A DNA stretch of 64,000 nucleotides, from assembly GCF_902459745.1 (NCBI RefSeq), contig NZ_CABPSJ010000003.1, forward strand, positions 248,001 to 312,000, given 5' to 3'. The notes under the pieces are model-generated. The model had not been told where the DNA came from and did not search any database. It saw nothing but the letters and a program-made list of their open reading frames with translations. The DNA is from Pandoraea communis (GTDB taxonomy: Bacteria; Pseudomonadota; Gammaproteobacteria; Burkholderiales; Burkholderiaceae). The position numbers and the translations under genes are program-made. Each line of letters opens with the position of its first letter. The first letter of the stretch is position 1. Of this stretch, positions 1-8,432 are shown in pieces.

Positions 1-114
1 GGCCGCCTCGACCTGCTGGCCGAGATGCTCGACGAAAAGTACCGCCGTGCGGGCATCGGCTATGCCCAGAATTTACTCGGCGCGCAGTTTCTCCAGTTCC
101 TGCCTGTGCGATGA
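1..114 (+). CDS. 3' end of an unidentified gene (partial)
   Basis: An open frame enters from the left edge and stops with TGA at 112-114, giving the last 37 residues (beginning GRLDLLAEMLDEKYRRAG). The start lies outside the window. The fragment is amphipathic, with no motif I can assign to a family. It points the same way as dinB but ends 38 bases before the LexA box, so dinB probably has its own promoter. That the frame is coding is inferred from its codon bias and its clean stop. Confidence 0.5.
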   Translation, partial: GRLDLLAEMLDEKYRRAGIGYAQNLLGAQFLQFLPVR

Positions 115-152
115 TGGGACGTCACTGATGGGGCGCAAATGTTGCGCGAATG

Positions 153-168
153 CTGTATATTTGCACAG
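153..168 (+). promoter_or_regulatory. LexA box upstream of dinB
   Basis: CTGT-ATATTTGC-ACAG matches the proteobacterial SOS box CTGT-N8-ACAG perfectly in both arms. It sits 17 bases before the dinB start and covers a TATATT that could be the -10 element. LexA control of dinB is well known, so SOS induction is the likely reading. Confidence 0.85.
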
Positions 169-185
169 TGTTTTCGCCGCCTGCC

Positions 186-1316
186 ATGTCCTCCCCAATA
201 CGCAAGATCATTCACTGCGACGCCGACTGCTTTTACGCTTCTGTCGAGATGCGTGACGATCCGTCGTTGCGGGGAATTCCACTGGCCGTCGGTGGCCAGC
301 CGGATCAGCGAGGTGTGGTCGCCACATGCAATTATGAGGCGCGCGCCTTTGGCGTGCGCTCCGCCATGCCGTCGGCTCAGGCGATCAAGCTGTGTCCGGT
401 GCTGCGCATCATTCCCCCGAGGATGAGCCGGTATCAGGAAGCCTCGCAGCGCATCATGGCGATCTATCGCGATTACACGGATCTCGTTGAACCGCTTTCG
501 CTGGACGAGGCGTATCTGGATGTCACAGATAGCGCGCATTGCGATGGCTCCGCGACGTTGATTGCCCGCGAGATTCGCGCTCGCGTTGCCGCAGAAGTCG
601 GGCTGACCGTCTCGGCCGGGGTGGCGCCGAACAAGTTCATCGCCAAGATCGCCAGCGATTGGCGCAAGCCCGACGGCATGTTCGTCGTCAAGCCCGCGCA
701 GGTCGATGCGTTCGTGGCTGCGCTGCCCGTCGAGCGCCTGTTCGGCGTGGGCAAGGTGACGGCGGAGAAGCTCCGCGCACTGGGCGTGGATTCGTGCGGT
801 GACTTGCGAAGTCACTCGATGACCAATCTCACCGAGCGGTTCGGCGTGTTCGGCCAACGTCTGTTCGAGCGCTGCCGTGGCATCGACACGCGCGAAGTGA
901 GTCCGGATCGCGAACGAAAATCGATCAGTGTCGAGACGACCTACACGCGCGATCTGCGAACGCTCGCCGAATGCGAGACGGCACTCGAGCCGCTGCTTCG
1001 TCAATTGTTCGAGCGCGTTGAGCGCGCGCGTCGCAGCGAGCCGCTGGCCATCGCGAAGATCTTCGTGAAAATCCGTTTCGCCGACTTCTCGCGCACGACT
1101 GCCGAAGCCGGTGCACTGGGTGTCGACCCCGTGCAATGCCGGGAGTTGCTGGCGGAAGCGGTGGGCCGCAAACGCCGCCCGGTGCGCCTGATGGGCGTGG
1201 GCGTGCGCCTGCTGGAAGCGCAGGCGGCACGCCAGTTGCGACTTTTCGACGACGAGCAGAGCTGCACCTCACTCACCGCGCCGCCGCTGGGCGATAATGC
1301 GGCATCACAGGCATAG
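186..1316 (+). CDS. dinB: DNA polymerase IV (Y family)
   Basis: 376-residue error-prone translesion polymerase that extends past lesions during the SOS response. The catalytic carboxylates are visible: Asp12 in CDADCFYASVE, and Asp107-Glu108 in SLDEAYLD. A helix-hairpin-helix region follows (around residues 180-215, with GVGKVTAEKL), then the little-finger domain. Near the C terminus, QLRLF at 350-354 is a beta-clamp-binding pentapeptide. The ATG at 186 is preferred because the alternative in-frame ATG at 150 would put the LexA box inside the coding region. The MgtC-like gene starts 21 bases downstream and may be cotranscribed. Confidence 0.95.
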   Translation: MSSPIRKIIHCDADCFYASVEMRDDPSLRGIPLAVGGQPDQRGVVATCNYEARAFGVRSAMPSAQAIKLCPVLRIIPPRMSRYQEASQRIMAIYRDYTDLVEPLSLDEAYLDVTDSAHCDGSATLIAREIRARVAAEVGLTVSAGVAPNKFIAKIASDWRKPDGMFVVKPAQVDAFVAALPVERLFGVGKVTAEKLRALGVDSCGDLRSHSMTNLTERFGVFGQRLFERCRGIDTREVSPDRERKSISVETTYTRDLRTLAECETALEPLLRQLFERVERARRSEPLAIAKIFVKIRFADFSRTTAEAGALGVDPVQCRELLAEAVGRKRRPVRLMGVGVRLLEAQAARQLRLFDDEQSCTSLTAPPLGDNAASQA

Positions 1317-1337
1317 ATCGCGCGAGCGAGATGAGGG

Positions 1338-1847
1338 ATGGCGGAGATCATCGAAGTCACATTGCGGCTGGCGGCGGCATTGATTCTTGGCGGCCTCGTC
1401 GGGCTCAATCGAAATTTGCATCACAAATCTGTCGGCTTGCGAACGCTGGCAATCGTGTCGTTCGGCTCGGCGTTGTTCGTGCTGGCGGTTGTGCCGTTTC
1501 CGGGGTCGTCGCTGAGCTACGACAACTCGTCGGTCAGCCGGGTGATACAGGGCATCGTCGCCGGCATCGGTTTTCTTGGCGCGGGTTGCATCATCCGTCC
1601 GAGTCACAGTGCGTCGGTGCATGGGTTCACCACGGCGGCGGCGTTATGGAGTACGACCGGGATCGGCATCATTTGCGGTCTGGGCCGCTGGCATATCGCG
1701 CTGGTGGCGATGCTGCTACTGCTTATCGTGTTAGCACTCGGCGGGCGGATCGAAGCGCTCGCGCACCGTTGGCTGGGGCACGACGAGTTGCAAGAGCCTT
1801 CGTCTAACGGGGACGCGCCGGCGCCGCATGAGCGCGACGGCAAGTGA
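1338..1847 (+). CDS. MgtC/SapB-family membrane protein
   Basis: 169-residue inner-membrane protein with four to five hydrophobic segments. The N-terminal stretch LGGLVGLNRNLHHKSVGLRT and the later GFLGAGCI/GFTTAAALW blocks are typical of the MgtC/SapB (YhiD) family. MgtC itself is linked to low-Mg2+ adaptation and virulence. Members without the long soluble C-terminal domain, such as this one, are usually of unknown role. The gene follows dinB closely on the same strand. The C-terminal tail is short and charged. Confidence 0.85.
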   Translation: MAEIIEVTLRLAAALILGGLVGLNRNLHHKSVGLRTLAIVSFGSALFVLAVVPFPGSSLSYDNSSVSRVIQGIVAGIGFLGAGCIIRPSHSASVHGFTTAAALWSTTGIGIICGLGRWHIALVAMLLLLIVLALGGRIEALAHRWLGHDELQEPSSNGDAPAPHERDGK

Positions 1848-1929
1848 CATCCATCCTGCGTCTGCAGAAGATGCACATCGTAGCCTCCTCGTCCCGGACG
1901 TCACGGCCAAAATCCTGCGGATACCGAAG

Positions 1930-1951
1930 AAAAATGCCCGCCGAAGCGGGC
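1930..1951 (-). terminator. Rho-independent terminator of the minus-strand lipoprotein gene
   Basis: Hairpin GCCCGC-TTCG-GCGGGC (1936-1951) followed, on the minus strand, by an AT-T-run at 1930-1935. It lies about 150 bases past the stop of the lipoprotein gene at 2100. Between the two is another stem, ATCGGG/CCCGAT, near 2028-2046. Confidence 0.75.
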
Positions 1952-2099
1952 AAATGACGTTGTCGCAGTACCCTCAAAAGGACGTAAGAGGGCGATTTCA
2001 TTTTGGTCAGCGACGGGTCATTCGCCAATCGGGGCTTGCCCGATTAGGGAAAGCACGTCGGGGGGACTACGTAGGTTTGCCGAGAGATCGCACGCCCCC

Positions 2100-2555
2100 T
2101 CACCGTAGCGCGCGCAACTCCGTGGCGCGAGCCCGCGCGACCCGCAAGCCGTCGGCCTTGAGCGAGAACGTGGCGGCATCGGCTTGCTGCGAGGCGTCGG
2201 TTGCTGAGGTGTACGTCACAATGGCGGCCTGCCGCTCGCGGTGGAATCGCTCGGTGATCGGCGCGCACTCTGCGGCAGCTTCATCCGCCAGCCGGGCAGA
2301 ATCGGGCACAAGATCGATATAGCGCGCGACATGGCCGTAGAGGCATGTCCGGTACTGGTCGGCCGCGGCGTCGGCGGCGGCCAGATGACGCTCACGCAAG
2401 GTGGCGGGGTCGGGCGCGGGAGGACGCGTCGCAGCAGGCGTGGTGTTCGGTTTCGATGGGGTGGCGCAGCCAGTGACAAGCAGCACGGTGGCGACACAGA
2501 ACAGGGCGGGCACGACAAGGCGCGTGCGGGCCAAATTCGGAAACTTCCGAGTCAT
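2100..2555 (-). CDS. Small lipoprotein of unknown function
   Basis: 151-residue predicted lipoprotein. A basic N terminus and hydrophobic segment (about 12-28) end in the lipobox LVTGC, with Cys29 as the lipidated residue. A Pro/Ala/Thr-rich linker (about 32-50) leads to a helical domain (50-151) with an internal CLYGH...AAEC pair of cysteines. I recognise no named family. It is transcribed away from the photolyase gene and has its own terminator at 1930-1951. The gene call rests on the signal sequence, coding bias and terminator. Confidence 0.75.
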   Translation of the reverse strand: MTRKFPNLARTRLVVPALFCVATVLLVTGCATPSKPNTTPAATRPPAPDPATLRERHLAAADAAADQYRTCLYGHVARYIDLVPDSARLADEAAAECAPITERFHRERQAAIVTYTSATDASQQADAATFSLKADGLRVARARATELRALR

Positions 2556-2666
2556 GAGGTAATCGAGGCCGATGGCATGAAGTCCGCGATCTCGCTATGG
2601 TAAGGGATTTGGCGGATTCGTCCCGAATCAACCGACAACGGCGCGCGGATGTCGCGCAAATCCGAC

Positions 2667-4163
2667 ATGAGCGAATTCGAAAAAGGGCTGGTCTGGATGC
2701 GGCGCGATCTGCGCTGCACCGATAACGCAACGTTGACGCAGGCGCTGTCAACGTGCCGCGAGGTGTATGTCGTGTTTGTTTTCGACACGACGATTCTTAA
2801 ATATCTGCCGTCCGACGATCGCCGTGTCGCATTCATTCACGACAGCGTGGCCGAATTGGCTCGCACCCTGGAGGATGCCGGGGGCGCACTGATCGTGCGT
2901 CACGACGATCCCGCCGTAGCGATTCCCTCGCTGGCGAAGTCGCTTGGCGTTCAGGCCGTCTTTGCCGGCCGGGACTACGAACCGGCGGCGGTAGCGCGTG
3001 ATCGTTCCGTGGCGCGCTCGCTCGACGATCTCGGCATTGCATTCGAGGCGCTCAAGGATCAGGTGATCTTCGAGGCCAGCGAGATTCTCACGGCGCAGGG
3101 TGAGCCGTACAGCGTGTTCACGCCTTACCAGCGGGCATGGTTGAAGCAGGTGCGTCCGGTCGATCTGGCGCCTCACGGGCGCACGCGTGATCTGGAACAT
3201 CTGGCCGTGCCGCCGAACGGCGCCGAGGCACTTCCTTCGCTCGCGTCATTGGGTTTCGACGTGCCGGAATCTCGCCGGATGTCGGTTCCGGCCGGGGAGT
3301 CAGGCGCTCGCCAACTGCTGGACGATTTTCTGCCGCGTATGGCGCATTACCACGAGCGACGCGATTATCCCGCCGTGCGCGGACCGAGCTATCTGTCGGT
3401 GCATCTGCGTTTCGGCACGGTCTCGATTCGCACGCTCGCTCGCGAAGCCCATGCTGCAATGCTCCGGGAGGGGGATGCCGGAAGTGGCGCCCAGAAATGG
3501 CTGAGTGAACTCATCTGGCGCGAGTTCTATTTCATGATCCTGCACCATTATCCGCATGTCGCCGGGCAAGCGTTCAAACCCGCTTACGACGCTATCGAAT
3601 GGGCTTCGGGGACGGCAGCCGACGCGAATTTTCAAGCCTGGTGCGAGGGCCGAACGGGGTATCCGCTGGTGGATGCCGCCATGCGTCAGATCAACCAGAC
3701 GGGCTATATGCACAACCGCCTTCGCATGGTCACGGCAAGCTTTCTGGTCAAGGACCTGGGCATCGATTGGCGACGGGGCGAGGCGTATTTTGCACGCGCC
3801 CTGAACGATTTCGATTTGGCGGCGAATAACGGTGGCTGGCAATGGGCGGCGTCGACCGGGTGCGATGCGCAACCGTATTTCCGCATCTTCAATCCGACAA
3901 CCCAGTCGGAGACGTTCGACCCACACGGCCGTTTCATCCGGAAGTATGTGCCGGAGCTGGCCGATCTGCCGGACAAGGCGTTGCATGCGCCGTGGCGAGC
4001 GGATGCGCAGACGCTGCTTGACGCCAAGGTCACGCTGGGGCGCGACTATCCGCAACCGGTAGTTGCTCACGACGTGGCCCGAAAGGAGACACTTGCACGG
4101 TACGCTGTCGTGAAGACACCGGCCGTTTCCGGCAAGCGCGGCGACGACATGGGCGCGGAGTGA
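2667..4163 (+). CDS. phrB: Deoxyribodipyrimidine photolyase (class I CPD photolyase)
   Basis: 498-residue flavoprotein that uses light to split cyclobutane pyrimidine dimers. The N-terminal alpha/beta antenna domain opens with LVWMRRDLRCTDNATL. The FAD-binding helical domain contains WREFYFMILHHYPHV, VDAAMRQINQTGYMHNRLRM and the hallmark block around FDLAANNGGWQWAASTGCDAQPYFRIFNP. Length matches family members (about 470-510). An upstream in-frame ATG at 2649 would add six residues. No operon partner. It is followed by a structured intergenic stretch that ends in a strong terminator. Confidence 0.93.
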   Translation: MSEFEKGLVWMRRDLRCTDNATLTQALSTCREVYVVFVFDTTILKYLPSDDRRVAFIHDSVAELARTLEDAGGALIVRHDDPAVAIPSLAKSLGVQAVFAGRDYEPAAVARDRSVARSLDDLGIAFEALKDQVIFEASEILTAQGEPYSVFTPYQRAWLKQVRPVDLAPHGRTRDLEHLAVPPNGAEALPSLASLGFDVPESRRMSVPAGESGARQLLDDFLPRMAHYHERRDYPAVRGPSYLSVHLRFGTVSIRTLAREAHAAMLREGDAGSGAQKWLSELIWREFYFMILHHYPHVAGQAFKPAYDAIEWASGTAADANFQAWCEGRTGYPLVDAAMRQINQTGYMHNRLRMVTASFLVKDLGIDWRRGEAYFARALNDFDLAANNGGWQWAASTGCDAQPYFRIFNPTTQSETFDPHGRFIRKYVPELADLPDKALHAPWRADAQTLLDAKVTLGRDYPQPVVAHDVARKETLARYAVVKTPAVSGKRGDDMGAE

Positions 4164-4219
4164 TGAAAGATCGGTGTATACCCCCGTCAACTTTTTCCGC
4201 TTCTGGCCGTTGATACGAG

Positions 4220-4445
4220 TAGGGCACTCAAGAGGCCTGGGCTTCGGTAGCGGTTCACAACGTCGGGGGGCGTTCGTGGGCGTCAGGGAGGAAGCAGTAC
4301 AACAAGAATTGCTCGGAAACGAGCGAAGGCAGGCCAAAACCACACGGGGAAGCTGAAGAATGCTTTGCCGCACAGACGGCGGCTTCACCACACGGGGTTT
4401 GCGATGAGCGAGTGCCCGGAGCGTTAACGTTCCGGGCATTTTTTT
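4220..4445 (+). ncRNA. Candidate structured small RNA or long 3' UTR after phrB (unidentified)
   Basis: This non-coding stretch contains a GNRA-capped hairpin GCTCG-GAAA-CGAGC (4311-4324), a second stem-loop formed by GAAGC/GCTTC with an inner GCCG/CGGC (4349-4386), a repeated decamer CCACACGGGG (4340-4349 and 4388-4397), and a strong intrinsic terminator at the end. Such a set is common in regulatory RNAs or riboswitch-like leaders. It does not match the conserved cores of RNase P, tmRNA, SRP or 6S RNA that I know. The 5' end is a guess, and it could equally be part of the phrB transcript. Confidence 0.35.
4413..4445 (+). terminator. Strong rho-independent terminator
   Basis: TGCCCGGA and TCCGGGCA pair around a GCGTTAACGT centre (4413-4438), followed by seven T residues (4439-4445). 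The T-run is on the plus strand, so it ends transcription from the phrB side. The last bases overlap the stop codon of the convergent urea transporter gene. Confidence 0.9.
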
Positions 4446-5367
4446 ATGGGGAGTCAGGCTGTCGGCGTTGGGCTGTTGCGCTCAGGACGATCCAGACCGC
4501 CAGATTGAACGGCAGGGTGAAGTACGGCCAGCCCAGCGAACCGAGCGTCTGGCCAAGCGTGATGCAGATGGCGCTGGCCAGAACGGCGCCGGCAAAGCGC
4601 AAGGCGGGGCACCGTGCAAACACGCCCAATCCGAGTGCCGCAAGAAACGCATTCACGCCAATCCCGCCGGCTTGTCCGGCCATCGCGGGCCATATCGTTG
4701 CCAGCGCGGAGAGACCCGACCAGACGGTGCCGCCCGCTGCCAGCGCCCACAACGTGGTGCGCACATTCCAGAGCGCGAGCACGTACCAGGTGAGCAGACC
4801 CAGTACTAGCGGTGCCATGAAGACGACCTGACCAACCGAGCAGAAGACGACGCCGGGCGTGCCGGTGTCGCACGAGAGTGCCCCGGTGCGCGGTAACAGC
4901 GCCAGCCAGGGCTGCGCCGCCCATGTGAGCGCCATGACTCCCACAAACGGGCCGGTCAGGGCAGGGAGTCTGTAGCGGGCGAGTGCGGCCGTCGTGAAGA
5001 CGGTCAGGCAGACGCAAACCACCAGCCATGCGGCGCACGCGGCGTCGGGTTGCCACAGAGCGCCGAAAGCGATGCCGGTCAACGCGCCGTTGTACCCAAG
5101 TGTCCCGCTGCGGTGCTGCTCACGCGGCAGCCGTAGCATGATCGCCAGACACGATGCGGCGACACTTGCCGCCAACCCGGAAAGGGCGGCAGGTAAGTCA
5201 GCCAGCGCGAGCACGGCGAGCAACAACAGGCCGATGCCTGCCGATGGAATGAAGTAGATCTGTGCGAAGTTCGCGACCGTGCCGTGAAGCGCATCGGTCA
5301 GCCAGCGGCGCTCAATCGCAAAGTGCACCGGGGATGCCGGCATGGGCGAAGGATGAGGCATTGGCAT
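4444..5367 (-). CDS. Urea transporter (UT/Yut family)
   Basis: 307-residue, highly hydrophobic protein with about ten membrane helices in two repeats. Family landmarks are the LGYNGALTGIAFGALW segment in the first half and LPALTGPFVGVMALTWAAQPW, the LPxLTxPF signature of the urea channel. Members conduct urea passively across the inner membrane, usually to feed urease, but no urease gene is in this window. Three possible starts (5367, 5361, 5343) all precede the conserved region. The coding strand has a run of 16 G about 70 bases upstream of the start, which could make expression variable. Confidence 0.85.
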   Translation of the reverse strand: MPMPHPSPMPASPVHFAIERRWLTDALHGTVANFAQIYFIPSAGIGLLLLAVLALADLPAALSGLAASVAASCLAIMLRLPREQHRSGTLGYNGALTGIAFGALWQPDAACAAWLVVCVCLTVFTTAALARYRLPALTGPFVGVMALTWAAQPWLALLPRTGALSCDTGTPGVVFCSVGQVVFMAPLVLGLLTWYVLALWNVRTTLWALAAGGTVWSGLSALATIWPAMAGQAGGIGVNAFLAALGLGVFARCPALRFAGAVLASAICITLGQTLGSLGWPYFTLPFNLAVWIVLSATAQRRQPDSP

Positions 5368-5434
5368 GGTCGGACCGCGGCGGTTCGGGAGGGCATTGAC
5401 GGTGAGCTCGCGACGTGAGGCGCCTGAGTGGGCG

Positions 5435-5450
5435 CCCCCCCCCCCCCCCC
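5435..5450 (+). repeat. Homopolymeric C16 tract (G16 on the transporter strand)
   Basis: Sixteen consecutive C residues between the urea transporter gene and glnS. On the minus strand this is a G16 run ending 68 bases upstream of the transporter ATG. Long G/C runs in promoter regions are classic slipped-strand, phase-variable elements in other bacteria. The tract could also be a sequencing-length artefact. Confidence 0.9.
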
Positions 5451-5572
5451 GAAAGACACACGAGCGATGAGCGCGAGCTTACGCCGAACCGGTCTGTCCT
5501 GGCGCTTCGGCGCCTTATAGTCGGTATTTCATCGCATGCGGCGGCCGCCTGCCGCGAATCAATCGCGCCCGG

Positions 5573-5602
5573 AAAAGCAAAACCCGCGCACGAAGGCGCG
5601 GG
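5573..5602 (-). terminator. Rho-independent terminator of glnS
   Basis: CCCGCGC (5583-5589) pairs with GCGCGGG (5596-5602). On the minus strand the stem is followed by TTTTGCTTTT (5573-5582). It lies 30 bases beyond the glnS stop. Confidence 0.85.
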
Positions 5603-5632
5603 TCTTGTTCGGCGGGCGTCGCTATGCGGCGA

Positions 5633-7351
5633 TTACTTGCCGCCGCCCTTTGCCGGTTTGACTGCCCAGCTATCCTTGAGCGATACGATCCGGTTGAACA
5701 CCGGCTTGCCCGGCACCGAATCGTGGCGGTCGGCGACAAAGTACCCATGACGCTCGAACTGCACGCGATCTTCCGGTGCAACGTGCATCAGACCCGGTTC
5801 GACAAAGGCTTGCGTGACATGCTTCGCGTTCGGATTGATGGCGTCGAGGAAGTTCTTGTCGCCAGCATCCGGGTTCGGGTCGAGGAACAGCCGGTCGTAG
5901 ATGCGCACCTCGGCGGCAACCGCATGCGGCGCACTCACCCAATGGATGTTGCCCTTGACCTTGTAGTTGTCCGCGCCTGGCGTGCCCGAACGGCTGTCTT
6001 CGAAGTAGTTGCAATGCACGGCGGTGACGTTGCCGTTGGCATCGGTATCGAAGCTCGTGCACTCCACTACGTAACCGTAGCGCAGACGCACCTTGTTACC
6101 GGGGAACAGTCGGAAGAAGCCCTTCACCGGCTCTGCCTGGAAGTCTTCGCGCTCGATCCACAACTCGCGCGAGATCGGGAACGTGCGCATGCCGCGCTCC
6201 GGGAAGTGCGGATGCACCGGTGCCTGACAGTCTTCCTGCTTGCCTTCCGGGTAGTTGTCGATGACGAGCTTGAGCGGATCGAGCACTGCCGTCGCACGCG
6301 GGGCCTTCGGATCGAGGTCGTCGCGCAGGGCCTGCTCGAGAATGCTCATATCGATCCACGACGCCGACTTCGCCACGCCGATGCGCTCGCAGAACAATTG
6401 CAAGCTTTCGGGCGAGAAGCCGCGACGGCGCAGTCCGACAAGTGTGGGCATGCGCGGATCGTCCCAACCGTCGACGTGTTTTTCGTCGACCAACTGGCGT
6501 AGCTTGCGCTTGCTCGTGATGGCATAAGTCAGTTGCAGACGCGCGAATTCGATTTGCTGCGGCGTCGGACGCGTGAACATGCCGGCATCGGCCAGTTCGC
6601 CCAGCACCCAGTCGTAGAACGGACGCTGATCTTCGAACTCCAGCGTGCACAGGCTGTGCGTGATGTTCTCGATGGCATCTTCGAGCGGGTGCGCATAGGT
6701 GTACATCGGGTAGAGGCACCAGGCGTCGCCCGTACGATGGTGATGCGCGTGACGGATGCGGTAGATGGCCGGGTCGCGCAGGTTGATGTTCGGCGAGGTC
6801 ATGTCGATCTTGGCGCGCAGCACGTGCGTGCCGTCGGCAAATTCGCCTGCACGCATGCGGCGGAACAGATCGAGGTTCTCTTCGACCGAACGGTTGCGGA
6901 ACGGCGAATCCTTGCCCGGCTCGGTCAGCGTGCCACGGTTGGCGCGCATGTCGTCGGCGCTTTGGCTGTCGACGTACGCCTTGCCGCGCTGAATCAGGAT
7001 CTCGGCGCCCTGATACAGCTTATCGAAGTAGTCGCTTGCGAAGTAGAGGTGTTCCTTCTTCGGCGTCTGATAGCTGAAACCGAGCCACTTGACCATTTCA
7101 ATGATCGAGTCGACGTATTCGGTTTCTTCCTTTTCCGGGTTTGTGTCGTCGAAGCGCAGATGGCACACGCCATCGTAGTCGCGCGCCATCCCGAAGTTCA
7201 CGCAGATGGCCTTGGCGTGACCGATGTGCAGATAGCCATTGGGCTCAGGCGGGAAGCGCGTCTCAACGCGCTGGCCCCATTTGCCCGAGCGATTGTCTTC
7301 GTCAATGATATTGCGGATGAAATTGGATGCCGCGTTCAGCTCTGTGCTCAT
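5633..7351 (-). CDS. glnS: Glutaminyl-tRNA synthetase
   Basis: 572-residue class I aminoacyl-tRNA synthetase that charges tRNA-Gln with glutamine. The ATP-binding HIGH signature is at about 42-45 (PPEPNGYLHIGHAKAI), and the KMSKS-equivalent is in ITSKRKLRQL. The C-terminal beta-barrel anticodon-binding domain ends in a Lys/Gly-rich tail. An upstream in-frame GTG would add 69 residues unlike the family, so the ATG at 7351 (MSTELNAASNF) is chosen. Monocistronic, with its own terminator. About 220 bases upstream hold no gene I can support. Confidence 0.96.
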   Translation of the reverse strand: MSTELNAASNFIRNIIDEDNRSGKWGQRVETRFPPEPNGYLHIGHAKAICVNFGMARDYDGVCHLRFDDTNPEKEETEYVDSIIEMVKWLGFSYQTPKKEHLYFASDYFDKLYQGAEILIQRGKAYVDSQSADDMRANRGTLTEPGKDSPFRNRSVEENLDLFRRMRAGEFADGTHVLRAKIDMTSPNINLRDPAIYRIRHAHHHRTGDAWCLYPMYTYAHPLEDAIENITHSLCTLEFEDQRPFYDWVLGELADAGMFTRPTPQQIEFARLQLTYAITSKRKLRQLVDEKHVDGWDDPRMPTLVGLRRRGFSPESLQLFCERIGVAKSASWIDMSILEQALRDDLDPKAPRATAVLDPLKLVIDNYPEGKQEDCQAPVHPHFPERGMRTFPISRELWIEREDFQAEPVKGFFRLFPGNKVRLRYGYVVECTSFDTDANGNVTAVHCNYFEDSRSGTPGADNYKVKGNIHWVSAPHAVAAEVRIYDRLFLDPNPDAGDKNFLDAINPNAKHVTQAFVEPGLMHVAPEDRVQFERHGYFVADRHDSVPGKPVFNRIVSLKDSWAVKPAKGGGK

Positions 7352-7571
7352 GCCTGACCAGTGTTTGGAGTTTGGCGAATATTCTACCGTACCGCATTGC
7401 ACCACGGGCGAGCGTTCGCGCGGCAACACGGCGGGGATGTGGAGGCTGCGTGGAGTTGACCCCTGGAAACGCGGAGAACGTGGCGTCGGGAAGTGGTCCG
7501 GACGGGCATCCACTCGCACATGCGGGCAGGCGGCCGGTGCCTCGCGCGCGCGGGGCACCGGCGCTCAGGGG

Positions 7572-7769
7572 TCAGACGTTCGGTGCCTGGACTGCGGTGC
7601 GCTGTGCCGGCCAGTCGGCGTAGGACAGCAGCCAGAGAGAAATGATGTTCACGACCGGGATGAAGGCCAGTACCGTCAACCATGGCGACAGGCCGAGCCG
7701 GGTCAGAATGCGCCAGACGGGAATCCCAACGAGCACGATAGCGACGAGCAAGCCTATAAGACTGGACAT
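7572..7769 (-). CDS. Small two-helix membrane protein, unknown function
   Basis: 65 residues with two hydrophobic segments (about 2-19 and 30-48). The second, PWLTVLAFIPVVNIISLWLL, has the PW...IPxVNI pattern seen in small DUF5684-like or signal-peptidase-adjacent membrane proteins, so a weak family link is possible. The ATG at 7769 is chosen over an upstream in-frame codon because the hydrophobic domain begins there. Divergent from the next membrane protein gene at 7917. Confidence 0.6.
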   Translation of the reverse strand: MSSLIGLLVAIVLVGIPVWRILTRLGLSPWLTVLAFIPVVNIISLWLLSYADWPAQRTAVQAPNV

Positions 7770-7916
7770 GCGATATCTCCCGAAAGTCCCGCCGGCGGCG
7801 GGCTGCGACACCAAGTATATAGCGCGGGCCAGCCGTTGCCGCGCCCGGATTGTTCTATCCTGAAAAGACTGCCGGTGCTACCGGCGGCCTGTGAGTGACC
7901 CTCAAGGGAGGACATC

Positions 7917-8432
7917 ATGGAACTGCACCTCCATTCGCATCGCTACACGCACCGCTCGCCCGACTGGGTGGCGGCCGCTATTGCCGGCTTTGTCGCCTGC
8001 GCCTTCTTCTCTGCGGTGGAAATGCTCATGGTGCTGCTGGTCTCAGGCCAGAGCCCGTGGGTGCCGCCTCGAATGGTCGCGGCCATTGTGCTGGGCCCGG
8101 GCATTCTGTCTCAGCCGGCCACGTTCGACCTTTCCATCGTCTCCATGGCGCTCCTGGTCCACGCGGCCATCGGCGTCGTGCTTGGCGTGGTGCTGGGCGC
8201 GATCATCGCGCCGTTCCGGCTGGACTCGGATGTGGTCACGGTGTCGGTTGCGGGCGGGGTCTTCGGGCTCGTCGTCTACGCCGTCAACTTTCACATCATG
8301 ACGCAGTTGTTTCCGTGGTTCATCGAGTCGCGCGGCTGGACGATGGTCGCCGGGCACGTGATCTTCGGGGCGTTCGCGGGCTATATGTACTGGGTACTGG
8401 CCCAAATAGAGGACCGCACGGCCACGCCGTAG
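7917..8432 (+). CDS. Conserved hypothetical integral membrane protein
   Basis: 171 residues with a His-rich N terminus (MELHLHSHRYTH) and four predicted membrane helices (about 18-42, 58-100 as two, 113-130, 148-165). AGGG AGG just before the ATG is a clear ribosome-binding site. Proteins like this occur in Burkholderiales without assigned function and are sometimes labelled as symporter-related, which the sequence does not support. Confidence 0.7.
   Translation: MELHLHSHRYTHRSPDWVAAAIAGFVACAFFSAVEMLMVLLVSGQSPWVPPRMVAAIVLGPGILSQPATFDLSIVSMALLVHAAIGVVLGVVLGAIIAPFRLDSDVVTVSVAGGVFGLVVYAVNFHIMTQLFPWFIESRGWTMVAGHVIFGAFAGYMYWVLAQIEDRTATP

Noticed and set aside
150-185. Longer dinB start at 150
   Set aside because: It would place the LexA box inside the gene and add residues unlike the family.
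4281-4300. GGCGTCAGGGAGGAAGCAG resembling the SRP 4.5S RNA core
   Set aside because: The true core needs GGAAGGAAGCAG with a paired strand returning on the other side. The partner sequence is missing and the spacing is wrong.
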